Shown: in pieces, positions 7,892 to 16,458 of the stretch | Layout of the letters: every line of letters begins with the position of its first letter | Numbering within the stretch: the stretch's first letter is position 1 | Origin: Halovenus sp037080055 | GTDB lineage: Archaea; Halobacteriota; Halobacteria; Halobacteriales; Haloarculaceae | NCBI RefSeq assembly: GCF_037080055.1 | Contig: NZ_JBAOJI010000004.1 | Coordinates: 62,001-126,000, forward strand | Direction of reading: 5' to 3' | Length of the DNA stretch: 64,000 bases | Translations under genes and position numbers: made by a program | The notes under the pieces: model-generated | What the model saw: the letters and a program-made list of their open reading frames with translations, nothing else | What the model was told of the DNA's origin: nothing | The model's database searches: none

Positions 7892-9349
7892 ATGAACGAA
7901 GCCATGGAGTCACCCGTTCGGGAGGGATTTGGCCTGCAAACTGTTCTCGGGACGTTCAACCTACCGTCGTTCGCGCTCGATCCGGACGGCACGGTGATCG
8001 CCTGGGACGATCAGATCGCGACGTTGCTCGGCGTCAACGCCGAGGAGATCATCGGCGAACAGAACATCGGCGACCAACTGTACGAAGACCAGACTCGACA
8101 GACGTTAGCTGAGAAGGTCGCCGAAGAGCCTCACGGGACCCACCGGGCGTTCGATGGCGTCACCGTGGCCGACGAAGAGTACGCGTTGCTCAGTACGGAC
8201 GAGGGGACCGTCTACGAAGACAAGAGCACGCTTCGCGGCCAGGACATCTGGTTCGTCGCAGCCCCGGTGTTCGAGAATGGGGAGCTAACTGGGGTCATCG
8301 AAATCGTCCAGGATATCACCGAGTCCGCGCGCCACCAGCGAGAACTGGAGGAACTCTTCGATGCGCTGATCGAGACGATGGAAGCTTACGAAACGGGGAA
8401 TTTCGACGCAACTGTCGGGTTCGATACGACAGACACTCTGTTGGGGCCGGAGTTTTTGCGCATCGTCGACAGTATCGAAGAGATGGGGGCACAGATCGAG
8501 TCGTTGATCGAGGAGGTACAGGTGGATATCGCGGAACTCGACAGGGCCGCAGACGACGTGTCGATGGCTGCCCAGGAGATTACCGACCTGACCAGCGAAC
8601 AGGCGACCGACATCGAGCACATCTCCTCGGAGGTCAGTAATTTGAGCGCCACGGTCGAAGAGGTGGCGTCGACGGCAGAGCACGTCGAGAAGACGAGTTC
8701 GCGGGCAGACGAACTCGCCACGCGCGGAAACGAGTCGGCCCAGGACGCGATGGGGGTCATGGAAGACGTTGGTGAAGCGACCCACGACGTTGCTGGTGAT
8801 GTCCACACCCTGCAGGAACGGATGGAAGAAATCGACGAGGTCGTCGACGTGATCAACGACATCGCTGAGCAGACGAATATGCTCGCACTGAACGCCTCCA
8901 TCGAGGCCGCCCGTGCGGGCGAGGCCGGCGAAGGGTTCGCAGTCGTCGCCGACGAGGTCAAAAGTCTCGCCGAGGAATCACAGGACCACGCCAGCGAGAT
9001 CGAACAGATGGTTTCGGAGATCCGCGGGGAAACCGAACAGACAGTTTCGAATCTCCAGGCGGCCACCGAGCAGGTCGATGACGGAGTTACGCAGGTCGAG
9101 GAGACGATGGCTCGGTTCGAGGAGATTGCGGAAGCCGTTGCCGACGTTTCGGAGGGAGTTACACAGGTCGCGGAGGCGACCGACGACCAGGCTGCGAGCG
9201 CCGAGGAGATTGCGAGTATGATCGACGAAGCTGTCGACAAGGCCGACACTGTCTCCGACGAGGTCGAAGAGATCGGTGCCAGTACCGAAGAACAGGCTGC
9301 AATGGTATCCGAGATCAACGATACTGTCGACGCCCTGACGAAGAAGTAG
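7892..9349 (+). CDS. Soluble methyl-accepting chemotaxis transducer with PAS domain (Htr-like)
   Basis: A 485-residue protein without TM helices. Residues ~20-148 are a PAS sensor (FALDPDGTVIAWDDQ through VIEIVQDITESARHQ). A helical linker follows. From ~215 to the end is a receptor signalling domain with the highly conserved hairpin tip IAEQTNMLALNASIEAARAG and Gln/Glu-rich methylation helices. It should report an intracellular signal, such as energy or redox state, to CheA/CheW, fitting the cheW gene 1.6 kb upstream. A TATA at ~7864-7871 indicates a leaderless start at 7892; ATG 7904 is an alternative. It converges on the acyl-CoA ligase with only 12 nt between stops. Confidence 0.93.
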   Translation: MNEAMESPVREGFGLQTVLGTFNLPSFALDPDGTVIAWDDQIATLLGVNAEEIIGEQNIGDQLYEDQTRQTLAEKVAEEPHGTHRAFDGVTVADEEYALLSTDEGTVYEDKSTLRGQDIWFVAAPVFENGELTGVIEIVQDITESARHQRELEELFDALIETMEAYETGNFDATVGFDTTDTLLGPEFLRIVDSIEEMGAQIESLIEEVQVDIAELDRAADDVSMAAQEITDLTSEQATDIEHISSEVSNLSATVEEVASTAEHVEKTSSRADELATRGNESAQDAMGVMEDVGEATHDVAGDVHTLQERMEEIDEVVDVINDIAEQTNMLALNASIEAARAGEAGEGFAVVADEVKSLAEESQDHASEIEQMVSEIRGETEQTVSNLQAATEQVDDGVTQVEETMARFEEIAEAVADVSEGVTQVAEATDDQAASAEEIASMIDEAVDKADTVSDEVEEIGASTEEQAAMVSEINDTVDALTKK

Positions 9350-9361
9350 TGACGGAAGTAC

Positions 9362-11029
9362 TTACTGCAGCCCCTCCTGTTCGCGTAGTGAGGCCCGACG
9401 AACTTTCCCAGTCGACGTTTTCGGAAGTTCCTCGACAAATTCGATCTCGCGTGGATACTCGTACTGCGCAAGGCGATCCCGGACGTGCTGGCGCAGCGAG
9501 TCGCGCAGATCCTCACCCGACTCGGCGTCCGGTTGCGCGACGACGTACGCCTTCGGCACCTCGCCGCGTTCGTCGTCGGGAACGCCGATCACGGCAACGT
9601 CGGCGACGGCCTCGTGATCGGCCATCGATTCCTCGATTTCGACCGGCCCGATCCGGTAGCCGGCGCTGATGATCACGTCGTCTTTCCTGCTCTCGAAGGC
9701 AACGTAGCCGTCCTCGTCCATCCAGCCCAGATCCTCGGTGAGCAGCCAGCCGTTTTTGACCTTGCCCGCAGTCTTCTCCGGTTTGTTCCAGTACTCCTTG
9801 AAACAGACCGGGTTGTCTTCGTACCGGACCGCAATCTCTCCGACATCGCCGGGATCGACGGTCGGTTCGGCAGTGTCGGGATCGACGATGGTGACTTCGT
9901 GGCCCGGACCGGCCCGCCCCATCGTCCCCTCGCGGAACTCCAGGAGAGCAGTACAGTCGCCGATGAGCATGTTGGCTTCGGTCTGGCCGTAGCCTTCGTG
10001 GACCGCCGCGCCGCCGAATGTCTCCTCGGCCCAGTTGACGATGTCCTGACCGAGTGACTCGCCGCCGCCGGCGATGGTTCGCAGGGTGTCGACGCGGTAG
10101 TCGGGGTCGGTCTGCATCATCATCCGCAGCGCGGTCGGCGGCCCGAAGAAGTTCGAGACGCCGTACTCTTCGATGATGCGGAAGGCGGTGTCGGGGTCGA
10201 ACTGCCCGCCGTTGTAGGCAACGACGGGTTTGCCGTAGTACAGACCGGGGAAGAGCACGTCGAACAGCGACGCGACCCACGCCCACTCCGCCGGTGTCCA
10301 GAACACGTCCGACTCCTGCATCTCCATGTTGCCGAAAGTGGTGAGAAAGAGCGGGAGATGGCCGAGCAGGAGGCGGTGGGCGTGCCGGACCCCCTTCGGA
10401 TCACCCGTTGTCCCCGAGGTATAGATGATAATCGCGTCGTCCTCGCTGTCGGTCTCGACCAGATCGAACTCCCGGGAGTACTCCTCGATTGTGTCCCAGA
10501 AATTCTGCTCGTCTCCGCGGGGTTCGACATCGCCCACGGTGAGCGTGGCGTTCAGTGAGAGATTCTCACGACCTTCCCGGAAGTCGTCGACGTTGGATTC
10601 GTCGACGATACCGGCGACGGCGTTGGAGTCGTCGAGTCGATACTCGATGGCATCGGGGCCAAAGAGCGTCGACAGTGGAACCGAAACCGCTCCGAGTTTC
10701 CAGCAGGCGATGTGTGCGATGACGGTTTCGACGCGCTGTGGCGAGTTGATCCCCACCCGGTCACCCTCTTCGACGCCGTGATCCCGGAGGTAGTTGGCGA
10801 GGCGGTTCGTCGCGTTCTGGAGTTGCCAGAAGGTGTAGGTCTCGCGCTCGCCGGATTCGTGTTCGCCGAAGACGGCAACACGGCTCTTGTCGTCGGCCCA
10901 CCGGTCGCAGACGTACCACGCCATGTTGAATTGCTCGGGAACCTCCCACTCGAAAGAGTCCCGAAGATCGTCGTAACCCTCGTAGGAATTCTCGTAGAAG
11001 TGGTACGCGTCGAGTCGGTCACCGCGCAT
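9362..11029 (-). CDS. AMP-forming acyl-CoA synthetase (acetyl/medium-chain type)
   Basis: A 555-residue adenylate-forming enzyme that activates a carboxylic acid with ATP and CoA. It has P-loop YTSGTTGDPKG (203-213), the A5 motif GYGQTEANM, the hinge ESRKDDVIISAGYRIGP, and the catalytic-lysine region PKTSTGKVRRASL near the C-terminus. The N-terminus FNMAWYVCDRWA is like acetyl-CoA synthetase-type medium-chain ligases. Chain length is not decidable. It is transcribed alone, divergently from the lactonase-like gene at 11198. Confidence 0.92.
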   Translation of the reverse strand: MRGDRLDAYHFYENSYEGYDDLRDSFEWEVPEQFNMAWYVCDRWADDKSRVAVFGEHESGERETYTFWQLQNATNRLANYLRDHGVEEGDRVGINSPQRVETVIAHIACWKLGAVSVPLSTLFGPDAIEYRLDDSNAVAGIVDESNVDDFREGRENLSLNATLTVGDVEPRGDEQNFWDTIEEYSREFDLVETDSEDDAIIIYTSGTTGDPKGVRHAHRLLLGHLPLFLTTFGNMEMQESDVFWTPAEWAWVASLFDVLFPGLYYGKPVVAYNGGQFDPDTAFRIIEEYGVSNFFGPPTALRMMMQTDPDYRVDTLRTIAGGGESLGQDIVNWAEETFGGAAVHEGYGQTEANMLIGDCTALLEFREGTMGRAGPGHEVTIVDPDTAEPTVDPGDVGEIAVRYEDNPVCFKEYWNKPEKTAGKVKNGWLLTEDLGWMDEDGYVAFESRKDDVIISAGYRIGPVEIEESMADHEAVADVAVIGVPDDERGEVPKAYVVAQPDAESGEDLRDSLRQHVRDRLAQYEYPREIEFVEELPKTSTGKVRRASLREQEGLQ

Positions 11030-11197
11030 ACTGTCCCCTCCGTACTCCGTGTCTCGCCTGTCGGGATACCGTCGTGTGTTGTGGATTCATATCACAGTCT
11101 CTGGTGGTACTATTCATGGGGGCAGCAAAAAAACCGGGTGGCCGAACGACCGTGCTGGTGGACCAAAGTATATGACAGCTCCTTGCGAAGGCCGCAC

Positions 11198-12001
11198 ATG
11201 GTCGAGGCAACCATCTCACTTGTCGACCGCGGGACGATTCGGACCGACGTGAATCATCTCATCGAGGGATTCAATATGGGATCAGCGGACGAGGAGAACC
11301 CGGACACGATGATGGTCGAAGGACCAGTCTACAATCTCGTCATCGATCACCCCGAGGGAACGATTCTCTGGGACACCGGCTCTCATCCCGAGGCGGGCGA
11401 GGGTCACTGGCCCGCGGAGTTGTACGCCACCTTCGAGCACCGCGACGCCGACGAGCGTGATCTGGAAACCGCACTCGACGACGTAGGCTACGCGATCGAC
11501 GACATCGATTACGTCTTCCAGACACACCTGCATCTGGACCACGCCGGCAGTCTCCACCAGTTCGCGGAGACGGACGTGCCGGTGTTCGTCCACGAGAAAG
11601 AGCTGAAATACGCCTATCTCAGCGCGAAGACCGAAGAGGGAAGTCTCGCCTACGTCGCCGAGGACTTCGATCACGATCTCAACTGGGAGGTCGTTACCCG
11701 CGACCGGTCGACCTATTTCGAGGACGTGGAGTTTCTGCACCTGCCCGGGCACACACCCGGACTGATGGGAACGAAAATCGACCTCGACGGCCACGGAACA
11801 GTCATCCTCACGGGTGATCAGGCCTACGCCCGAGCGAACTACCACGACGAACAACCCCTCGGTGCCGGATTGCTCTGGAGCAGACAGCACTGGCTAGAGA
11901 GTCTCCGATTCCTCAAAGACCTCGAACGAAAACACGACGCAGAGATGTTCGTCGGTCACGACGCAGAGGATGTCGAACGGTTGGAGGGCGGCCTCCCCTG
12001 A
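11198..12001 (+). CDS. Metallo-beta-lactamase-fold hydrolase (N-acyl homoserine lactonase-like)
   Basis: A 267-residue hydrolase with zinc-binding HTHLHLDHAG equivalent THLHLDH (H110, H112, D114, H115), then LPGHTPG (third ligand His) and GHDAED near the end. The N-terminal layout, with YNLVIDHPEGTILWDTG followed by the H-x-H-x-D-H block, resembles AttM/AiiA-type lactonases, so a lactone or ester substrate is plausible; glyoxalase-II-like activity is an alternative. ATG 11198 is chosen over longer frame extensions because a TATA (GTATATGA, ~11168-11175) is 26 nt upstream. It converges on the halocyanin gene with a 3-nt gap. Confidence 0.88.
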   Translation: MVEATISLVDRGTIRTDVNHLIEGFNMGSADEENPDTMMVEGPVYNLVIDHPEGTILWDTGSHPEAGEGHWPAELYATFEHRDADERDLETALDDVGYAIDDIDYVFQTHLHLDHAGSLHQFAETDVPVFVHEKELKYAYLSAKTEEGSLAYVAEDFDHDLNWEVVTRDRSTYFEDVEFLHLPGHTPGLMGTKIDLDGHGTVILTGDQAYARANYHDEQPLGAGLLWSRQHWLESLRFLKDLERKHDAEMFVGHDAEDVERLEGGLP

Positions 12002-12004
12002 CGA

Positions 12005-12409
12005 TCAGTACACGCCGCCTCCGCCATCGTCGTCTGAGCCTTCGACCGTGATTGTCCCGGTCATCTCTCGGTCTTCGTGCGGTTCACAGACGTACTCGTA
12101 GGTGCCGGTGACTTCGAAGGTGTGTTCGTGTTCGTATCCCTCTTCTTTCGTCTCGGCGACGCCCGCCCAGTCGCTCCCGTCAGGCTGGCTGTCCACGCGG
12201 ATAGTGTGTCCCGAACTCTCCCAGACGAAAGTGACGGTTGTCCCAGCCTCGATGGTGAGTTCGGCTGGATCGAAGACGGTCTCGTCCGATCCGACAGCGA
12301 CTGTTCGCTGTTCGTCCTCACTGTCGCTGGTACAGCCTGCGAGTGCGGTCACTGCTGTCGCGGCCATCCCCACCAACAACCCTCGTCGCGTGAGATAATC
12401 CCGGTACAT
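12005..12409 (-). CDS. Halocyanin-like blue copper lipoprotein
   Basis: A 134-residue exported cupredoxin. The N-terminus YLTRRGLLVGMAATAVTALAGC is a twin-arginine-like signal ending in lipobox LAGC, with Cys26 as lipid anchor. The plastocyanin fold supplies type-1 copper ligands H68 (SSGHTI), C108, H111 and M116 (C-E-P-H then M five residues on). It should be a membrane-tethered single-electron carrier facing outside. A longer in-frame start at 12457 is unlikely because it would bury the signal peptide. The tail is a Gly/Asp linker. Confidence 0.92.
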   Translation of the reverse strand: MYRDYLTRRGLLVGMAATAVTALAGCTSDSEDEQRTVAVGSDETVFDPAELTIEAGTTVTFVWESSGHTIRVDSQPDGSDWAGVAETKEEGYEHEHTFEVTGTYEYVCEPHEDREMTGTITVEGSDDDGGGGVY

Positions 12410-12463
12410 ACCATACGTTACGGAGAGAACAGGAAAAAACCGCACATGAGTACGCAACCAGTG

Positions 12464-13597
12464 TCAGTACGTCTCCCCGGCGATCACGGCCCGATACCGC
12501 TGGCTAGACTCACTCTCTGCGGTGAGTTCCTCGCGGATCCGCCGGGAGATCCAGTCGCCGCCGTCGAGCGGCGGTTCGGCCGGTGTGTCGTCGAAGAAGT
12601 CACTGCGAAGGTCGTCCGGCAGATATCGCTCGTAGACCGGCAACCGCTCGTGTAGCGGGACGCCGGCCTCCTCGGCGATGGTCTCCAGATGATCGAGTGC
12701 CGGCCACGCGTAGTCGGGATTGATGTGGTCGTCGGTGACCGGCGACACGCCGCCGAGGTCGTCGATGCCACAGTCGGTGACTTCGCCGGCAGGCGCGAGA
12801 TTCGGTGGCACCTGCAGGGAGATTTCCTCGGGGAGGGCCTCGCGGGCCATCGCCACCGTCCGCCGAAGCGTCTCCAGGTCGGGTTCGCCGCCGTGCCAGC
12901 GCTCGTTCTCGACGACTGGCTGGACGATTACCTCCTGAATGTGGCCGTAGCGTTCGTGCAGATCACGAATGACAAGCAGGCTCTCCGCGCGGTCCTGCCA
13001 GTCTTCGCCGATGCCGACGAGGATACCAGTCGTGAAGGGGACGCCGAGTTCACCCGCGGTCTCTATGGTCTGGATGCGCTGGTCGGGCGTCTTGACTCGC
13101 GGGCCACTGTGGGCAGCCACGTCGGCAGTCGTTTCGAGCATGACACCCATGCTCGCGTTCAGATCCGCGACTGCGGCCATCTCCTCGCGAGTTTGGTCGC
13201 CGGGGTTGGCGTGGGGGAGCAATCCCTCGTCGAGCGCGATTTCACAGGCCTCGGCGAGATAGCTGTGGATCGTCTCGTGGCCGTACTCGGCGAGTTGCTC
13301 GTAAATCTGCGTGTAGCGGTCGTCGGGGTCGTCGCCGAAGGTGAACAGTGCTTCCGTACAGCCCGCATCCGCGCCCTCGCGGACGATATCACGGATCTCC
13401 TCGGGGGAGAGCAACGACGCCTCGCCGGGCGGGTCGAAGTACGTACAGTAGGTACAGGTGTACCGGCAGGCGGTCGTCAGCGGGACGAAGACGTTCCGGG
13501 CGAAGGAGAGATGATCGGCAGGATCGACGTCCGCCGGTCGGACGGCTACCAGTTCGTCGATGGCTCCGGCGGGGATGTCGATAGCGTCGACGCTCAC
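12464..13597 (-). CDS. cofG: FO synthase subunit 1 (CofG)
   Basis: A radical-SAM enzyme partnering CofH in deazaflavin (FO) synthesis for F420. It has cluster motif CRYTCTYC (CX3CX2C), the family segment TYFDPPGEASLLSPEEI, and TFGDDPDDRY. No in-frame ATG exists. GTG codons at 13696, 13633 and 13597 are possible. I choose 13597 (377 residues) because an A/T-rich box at ~13617-13626 sits 20-29 nt upstream, but 13633 is nearly as good. It lies downstream of cofC on the same strand, separated by ~220 nt that includes a hairpin. Confidence 0.9.
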   Translation of the reverse strand: MSVDAIDIPAGAIDELVAVRPADVDPADHLSFARNVFVPLTTACRYTCTYCTYFDPPGEASLLSPEEIRDIVREGADAGCTEALFTFGDDPDDRYTQIYEQLAEYGHETIHSYLAEACEIALDEGLLPHANPGDQTREEMAAVADLNASMGVMLETTADVAAHSGPRVKTPDQRIQTIETAGELGVPFTTGILVGIGEDWQDRAESLLVIRDLHERYGHIQEVIVQPVVENERWHGGEPDLETLRRTVAMAREALPEEISLQVPPNLAPAGEVTDCGIDDLGGVSPVTDDHINPDYAWPALDHLETIAEEAGVPLHERLPVYERYLPDDLRSDFFDDTPAEPPLDGGDWISRRIREELTAESESSQRYRAVIAGETY

Positions 13598-13792
13598 AGT
13601 ACGGTGTGGGGACCAGATAGTGAAATGAGTCACGAAAACGGGCCAGCCATGGGAGTAGGGCTGGCCAACTGCGCCAAGAGCGGTGGAGCCTGGCACGGTT
13701 GCGGGTGCGCGGCGCGAGACACGTACCCATGCACGGGTCGGCCCGTGCGTTAGCCACTACGTATCCTCGGGTCAAAAAGTTTCTTGCCGCGT

Positions 13793-13806
13793 CAGACGGC
13801 CGTCTG
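13793..13806 (-). terminator. Perfect 14-bp palindrome after cofC, probable terminator hairpin
   Basis: CAGACGGCCGTCTG is its own reverse complement (5-bp stem, 4-nt loop), and GCG/CGC flanks can extend it. It lies 12 nt past the cofC stop. In the minus direction it is followed about 17 nt later by a T5 run. The position favours a terminator of cofC; an operator for cofG is the alternative. Confidence 0.5.
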
Positions 13807-13817
13807 CGCCGGCCAGA

Positions 13818-14423
13818 TCACCGTACAGTACACCGCCCGCCGCTCGTGACGAGCTCGAATCCCTCGTCGTCGAGCCAGTCCGCGGCCGTCCCGGTCCCGT
13901 GAAGCAGGACCTCCGCGAGATCCGCTCGTTCGTCGATATCCACCGCGAGTCGGAACGAATCGACCGTGTTGACGATCAGGTCGGACGCTTCTGCCTGTCG
14001 GCGGTGTTTCCGGTAGGAGCCGTCGTGGTAGTCGACCCGAAATTCGGGATGGCGTGAACAGAAGGCGTTCGTTCCGCCGCCGAGTCCGGGCGCGAGCACG
14101 ACTTCCCCATCGGCCCCGAGCAGGCGGTCGATCGTTTCGGGCGTGACTAGCGGGAGGTCGGCCATTACGACGGCAACGGGCAGTGTCATCGAGTCGAGGA
14201 CGCCGTTGACCGCTTCGGTGAGCGGGCGGTTGTCGACGACAACCGACCGGGATCGGTCGAGGTCGGCGGTACTCAGGATTCTTGGTTCGTGGCCCGCTGC
14301 GTCGATTGCGTCGAGAACATCGGTGAGCATCGCGTCTGCGAAGGCTCGCCGCTGATCGGCTGAAAGAACGGAGGAAAGGCGGGTGTTCGGATCGCGCGGG
14401 TCGAACGGGACGAAAACGTCCAT
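13818..14423 (-). CDS. cofC: 2-phospho-L-lactate guanylyltransferase (CofC)
   Basis: A 201-residue nucleotidyltransferase that activates phospholactate (or phosphoenolpyruvate) with GTP for F420 assembly. Typical features are the opening VFVPFDPRDPNTRLSSVLS, the metal-binding VVMADLPLVTPETI, and LAPGLGGGTNAF. It is the length expected for archaeal CofC. Its stop is 3 nt from that of nothing else: the gene follows the cetZ operon's last gene by 3 nt (14424-14426) on the same strand, so it may be read through from that operon. Confidence 0.92.
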   Translation of the reverse strand: MDVFVPFDPRDPNTRLSSVLSADQRRAFADAMLTDVLDAIDAAGHEPRILSTADLDRSRSVVVDNRPLTEAVNGVLDSMTLPVAVVMADLPLVTPETIDRLLGADGEVVLAPGLGGGTNAFCSRHPEFRVDYHDGSYRKHRRQAEASDLIVNTVDSFRLAVDIDERADLAEVLLHGTGTAADWLDDEGFELVTSGGRCTVR

Positions 14424-14426
14424 CGC

Positions 14427-15170
14427 CTACTGGAGTTTGTTCGTGTTCTGCGAGCGCTGGCTGTAGACGTAGTAGCCACCGCCGACCAGGAGCAGCAACA
14501 CGACGACACCGACTCCGACGAACAGCATCGTCTGGGTCTGCTCGCTACTTTCCTGGCTTTCGATGATCGAATCGGCTTCGGTGGTTGCCTGCTCGAAACT
14601 GCCACTGTTGTACAGTTCAACCGCCGACTGGAAGTTATTATCGTCCTCGTTGGCGTACTCCGAGGCCTCGTCGATCCGGTTTCGAGCCTCTTGGCTCTCA
14701 GGAGTGTATCGCTTGACGTTCCACGTCTCGATGACACCGCTGTCCGCGTCGGAGACACGAACAGCCGTAAACTTCTCTTGGTCGGGGTTCTCGTAGCTGT
14801 ACTGGTCGATTTCCGGAACGGTCCCGGTCACTTCGATTTCGACCTGATCGATAGCCTCGTTGTCCAGCGTGAGGTTTGCCTCTCCTTCACCGGACTGCTG
14901 AATCGTCTCTGTGGGCGTCGTCGCAGTGATGGTCACGCCAGCGTCCTCGAACTCAGAGTCGACAGAGAGCGTCCAGCCCGGGTTCCGTTCGGCGAAGGGC
15001 TCTTCCATCACGACGGTGGCGGTCTGCTGCTGGCCGACTTCCATCTCGTCGTTGACACCGCTGTCGTCGAATTCGAAGGCTGTTGCTGTCCCGGCCGCTC
15101 CGAGGGAGACGGCGAGCAATACCGCTAGAACGATGACCTTAGAAGAGTGGGTCCAGTTCATCTTCATCAT
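14427..15170 (-). CDS. Secreted-domain membrane-anchored protein overlapping cetZ
   Basis: About 247 residues. The N-terminal signal peptide is VIVLAVLLAVSLGAAGTATA. An extracytoplasmic, acidic beta-rich domain runs to ~residue 160, and a helical segment with RNRIDEASEYANEDDNNFQS to ~205. A C-terminal TM helix (MLFVGVGVVVLLLLVGGGYY) and a short cytoplasmic tail YSQRSQNTNKLQ complete it. ATG candidates at 15170, 15167 and 15161 all lie inside the 3' end of cetZ (overlap 23-32 nt), so translation is probably coupled. I do not recognise the family. The context suggests a surface partner of CetZ; that is inference. Confidence 0.75.
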   Translation of the reverse strand: MMKMNWTHSSKVIVLAVLLAVSLGAAGTATAFEFDDSGVNDEMEVGQQQTATVVMEEPFAERNPGWTLSVDSEFEDAGVTITATTPTETIQQSGEGEANLTLDNEAIDQVEIEVTGTVPEIDQYSYENPDQEKFTAVRVSDADSGVIETWNVKRYTPESQEARNRIDEASEYANEDDNNFQSAVELYNSGSFEQATTEADSIIESQESSEQTQTMLFVGVGVVVLLLLVGGGYYVYSQRSQNTNKLQ

Positions 15171-16308
15171 CTTCGACAAGGGTCTCTAAATTCTCTTCGC
15201 TCTCTTCCTGGATTTCGTCGATATTCTCCTGTGCTTCGATGGCAATCTGTTGGAGTTCCTTGATCCGGGGGACGTTGTGAACACCCGAGAGGAGCACGGC
15301 CGCAGCGACGTTTGGCTCGTTGATCGGGTAGTCACCGCCGCGGACCTCCATACTGCCGGTCTGGTCTTCGAGCCACTTCCGACCGCGCTCGATTCCCTTC
15401 CGGTTGAGGTGTTTCGGTGGGCCAGAAACCACCAGCAGGGCACGCTCTGCGCCCTCGATCTCACAGGGCAGCGTGAGTCGGCCGAGGGCGGCTTTACGGA
15501 CGAGCGACGTGATTCGGTTGGTCGTGTTTGCCGATTCGATATTGTCGTCGTCGCCTTTGAACCGGGAGAGCAATCCACCGGAGCTGTCGGTTTCGACAGC
15601 TTCGGCGTCGTAGCCGACCGTCGAGACACCACCACCGGAGAGGGTGTTGATGATCTCTGAGGAGTCGACGACACTCTCGGCGACGTTGTCGCCGCTGCCG
15701 ACCTCGCCGGCCCCGAACAGGACACCGAAGCGGCGAACGATTTCGTCGTTGATCTCCTCGTAACCGCCTTCGACTGACTCACCGGTCTTCCGCCAGGAGT
15801 CGTTGTCGAACACGAGGAGGTTGTCGACCTCGCGGACGAACGTCTGGAAGGATCGGGCGGCGTTGAGCGTGTAGATCCCCCCTTCGTCGCTGCCCGGCAG
15901 GATCCCCAGTCCGTAGACCGGCTCCGTGTAGATTCGCTTGAGATGTTTCGCCAGCACCGGCGAGCCACCGGAACCGGTTCCGCCGCCGAGACCGGCGACG
16001 ATGAGGAAGGCATCAATCTCGTGAACGGGGATGTTGTCAATCGCGCCCTGTACCTCGTCGATATCCTCCTCGGCGATCTCTGCACCGAGTTCGTTGTCCG
16101 CACCCACGCCGTGGCCTTTCACGCGGGCCTGACCGATCAGGACACGGTTTTTTTCAGGGACGTTCTCCAGCCCCATCAGATCCGCCTTCGCGGTGTTGAC
16201 CGCGATGGCCGAGCGAACGATGCCGCTGCCCGTCCGCTCGTCGTATTCGAGGAATTTATCGACAATTTTCCCACCCGCCTGTCCGAAACCGATCATCGCT
16301 AATTTCAT
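15139..16308 (-). CDS. cetZ: CetZ tubulin-superfamily cytoskeletal GTPase (CetZ1-like)
   Basis: A 389-residue tubulin/FtsZ homologue that starts MKLAMIGFGQAGGKIVDKF. The GTP-binding T4 loop is GLGGGTGSGGSP (around residue 105-116) and the T3 region is HGVGADNELG. The start sequence, with GQAGG in place of FtsZ GVGGGG, is that of haloarchaeal CetZ proteins, which control cell shape and motile rod development. The C-terminal tail is long and acidic (EESEENLETLVEDDEDELDPLF region), as in tubulins. A TATA-like box near 16336-16342 supports the start. A membrane-anchored protein gene overlaps its 3' end. Confidence 0.93.
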   Translation of the reverse strand: MKLAMIGFGQAGGKIVDKFLEYDERTGSGIVRSAIAVNTAKADLMGLENVPEKNRVLIGQARVKGHGVGADNELGAEIAEEDIDEVQGAIDNIPVHEIDAFLIVAGLGGGTGSGGSPVLAKHLKRIYTEPVYGLGILPGSDEGGIYTLNAARSFQTFVREVDNLLVFDNDSWRKTGESVEGGYEEINDEIVRRFGVLFGAGEVGSGDNVAESVVDSSEIINTLSGGGVSTVGYDAEAVETDSSGGLLSRFKGDDDNIESANTTNRITSLVRKAALGRLTLPCEIEGAERALLVVSGPPKHLNRKGIERGRKWLEDQTGSMEVRGGDYPINEPNVAAAVLLSGVHNVPRIKELQQIAIEAQENIDEIQEESEENLETLVEDDEDELDPLF

Positions 16309-16458
16309 GTCTGGCTTTAGGCGAAACTATACCATCGCACACATAAGTGTTTTCCCCGAACTATCGATACTGCGAACCGCTCGCTGACGCATATCAACCT
16401 TGTGGCCAACCGATACGAACGCCGGTTATGTCCACGACAGCGGCGGAACAGCGGAGAA

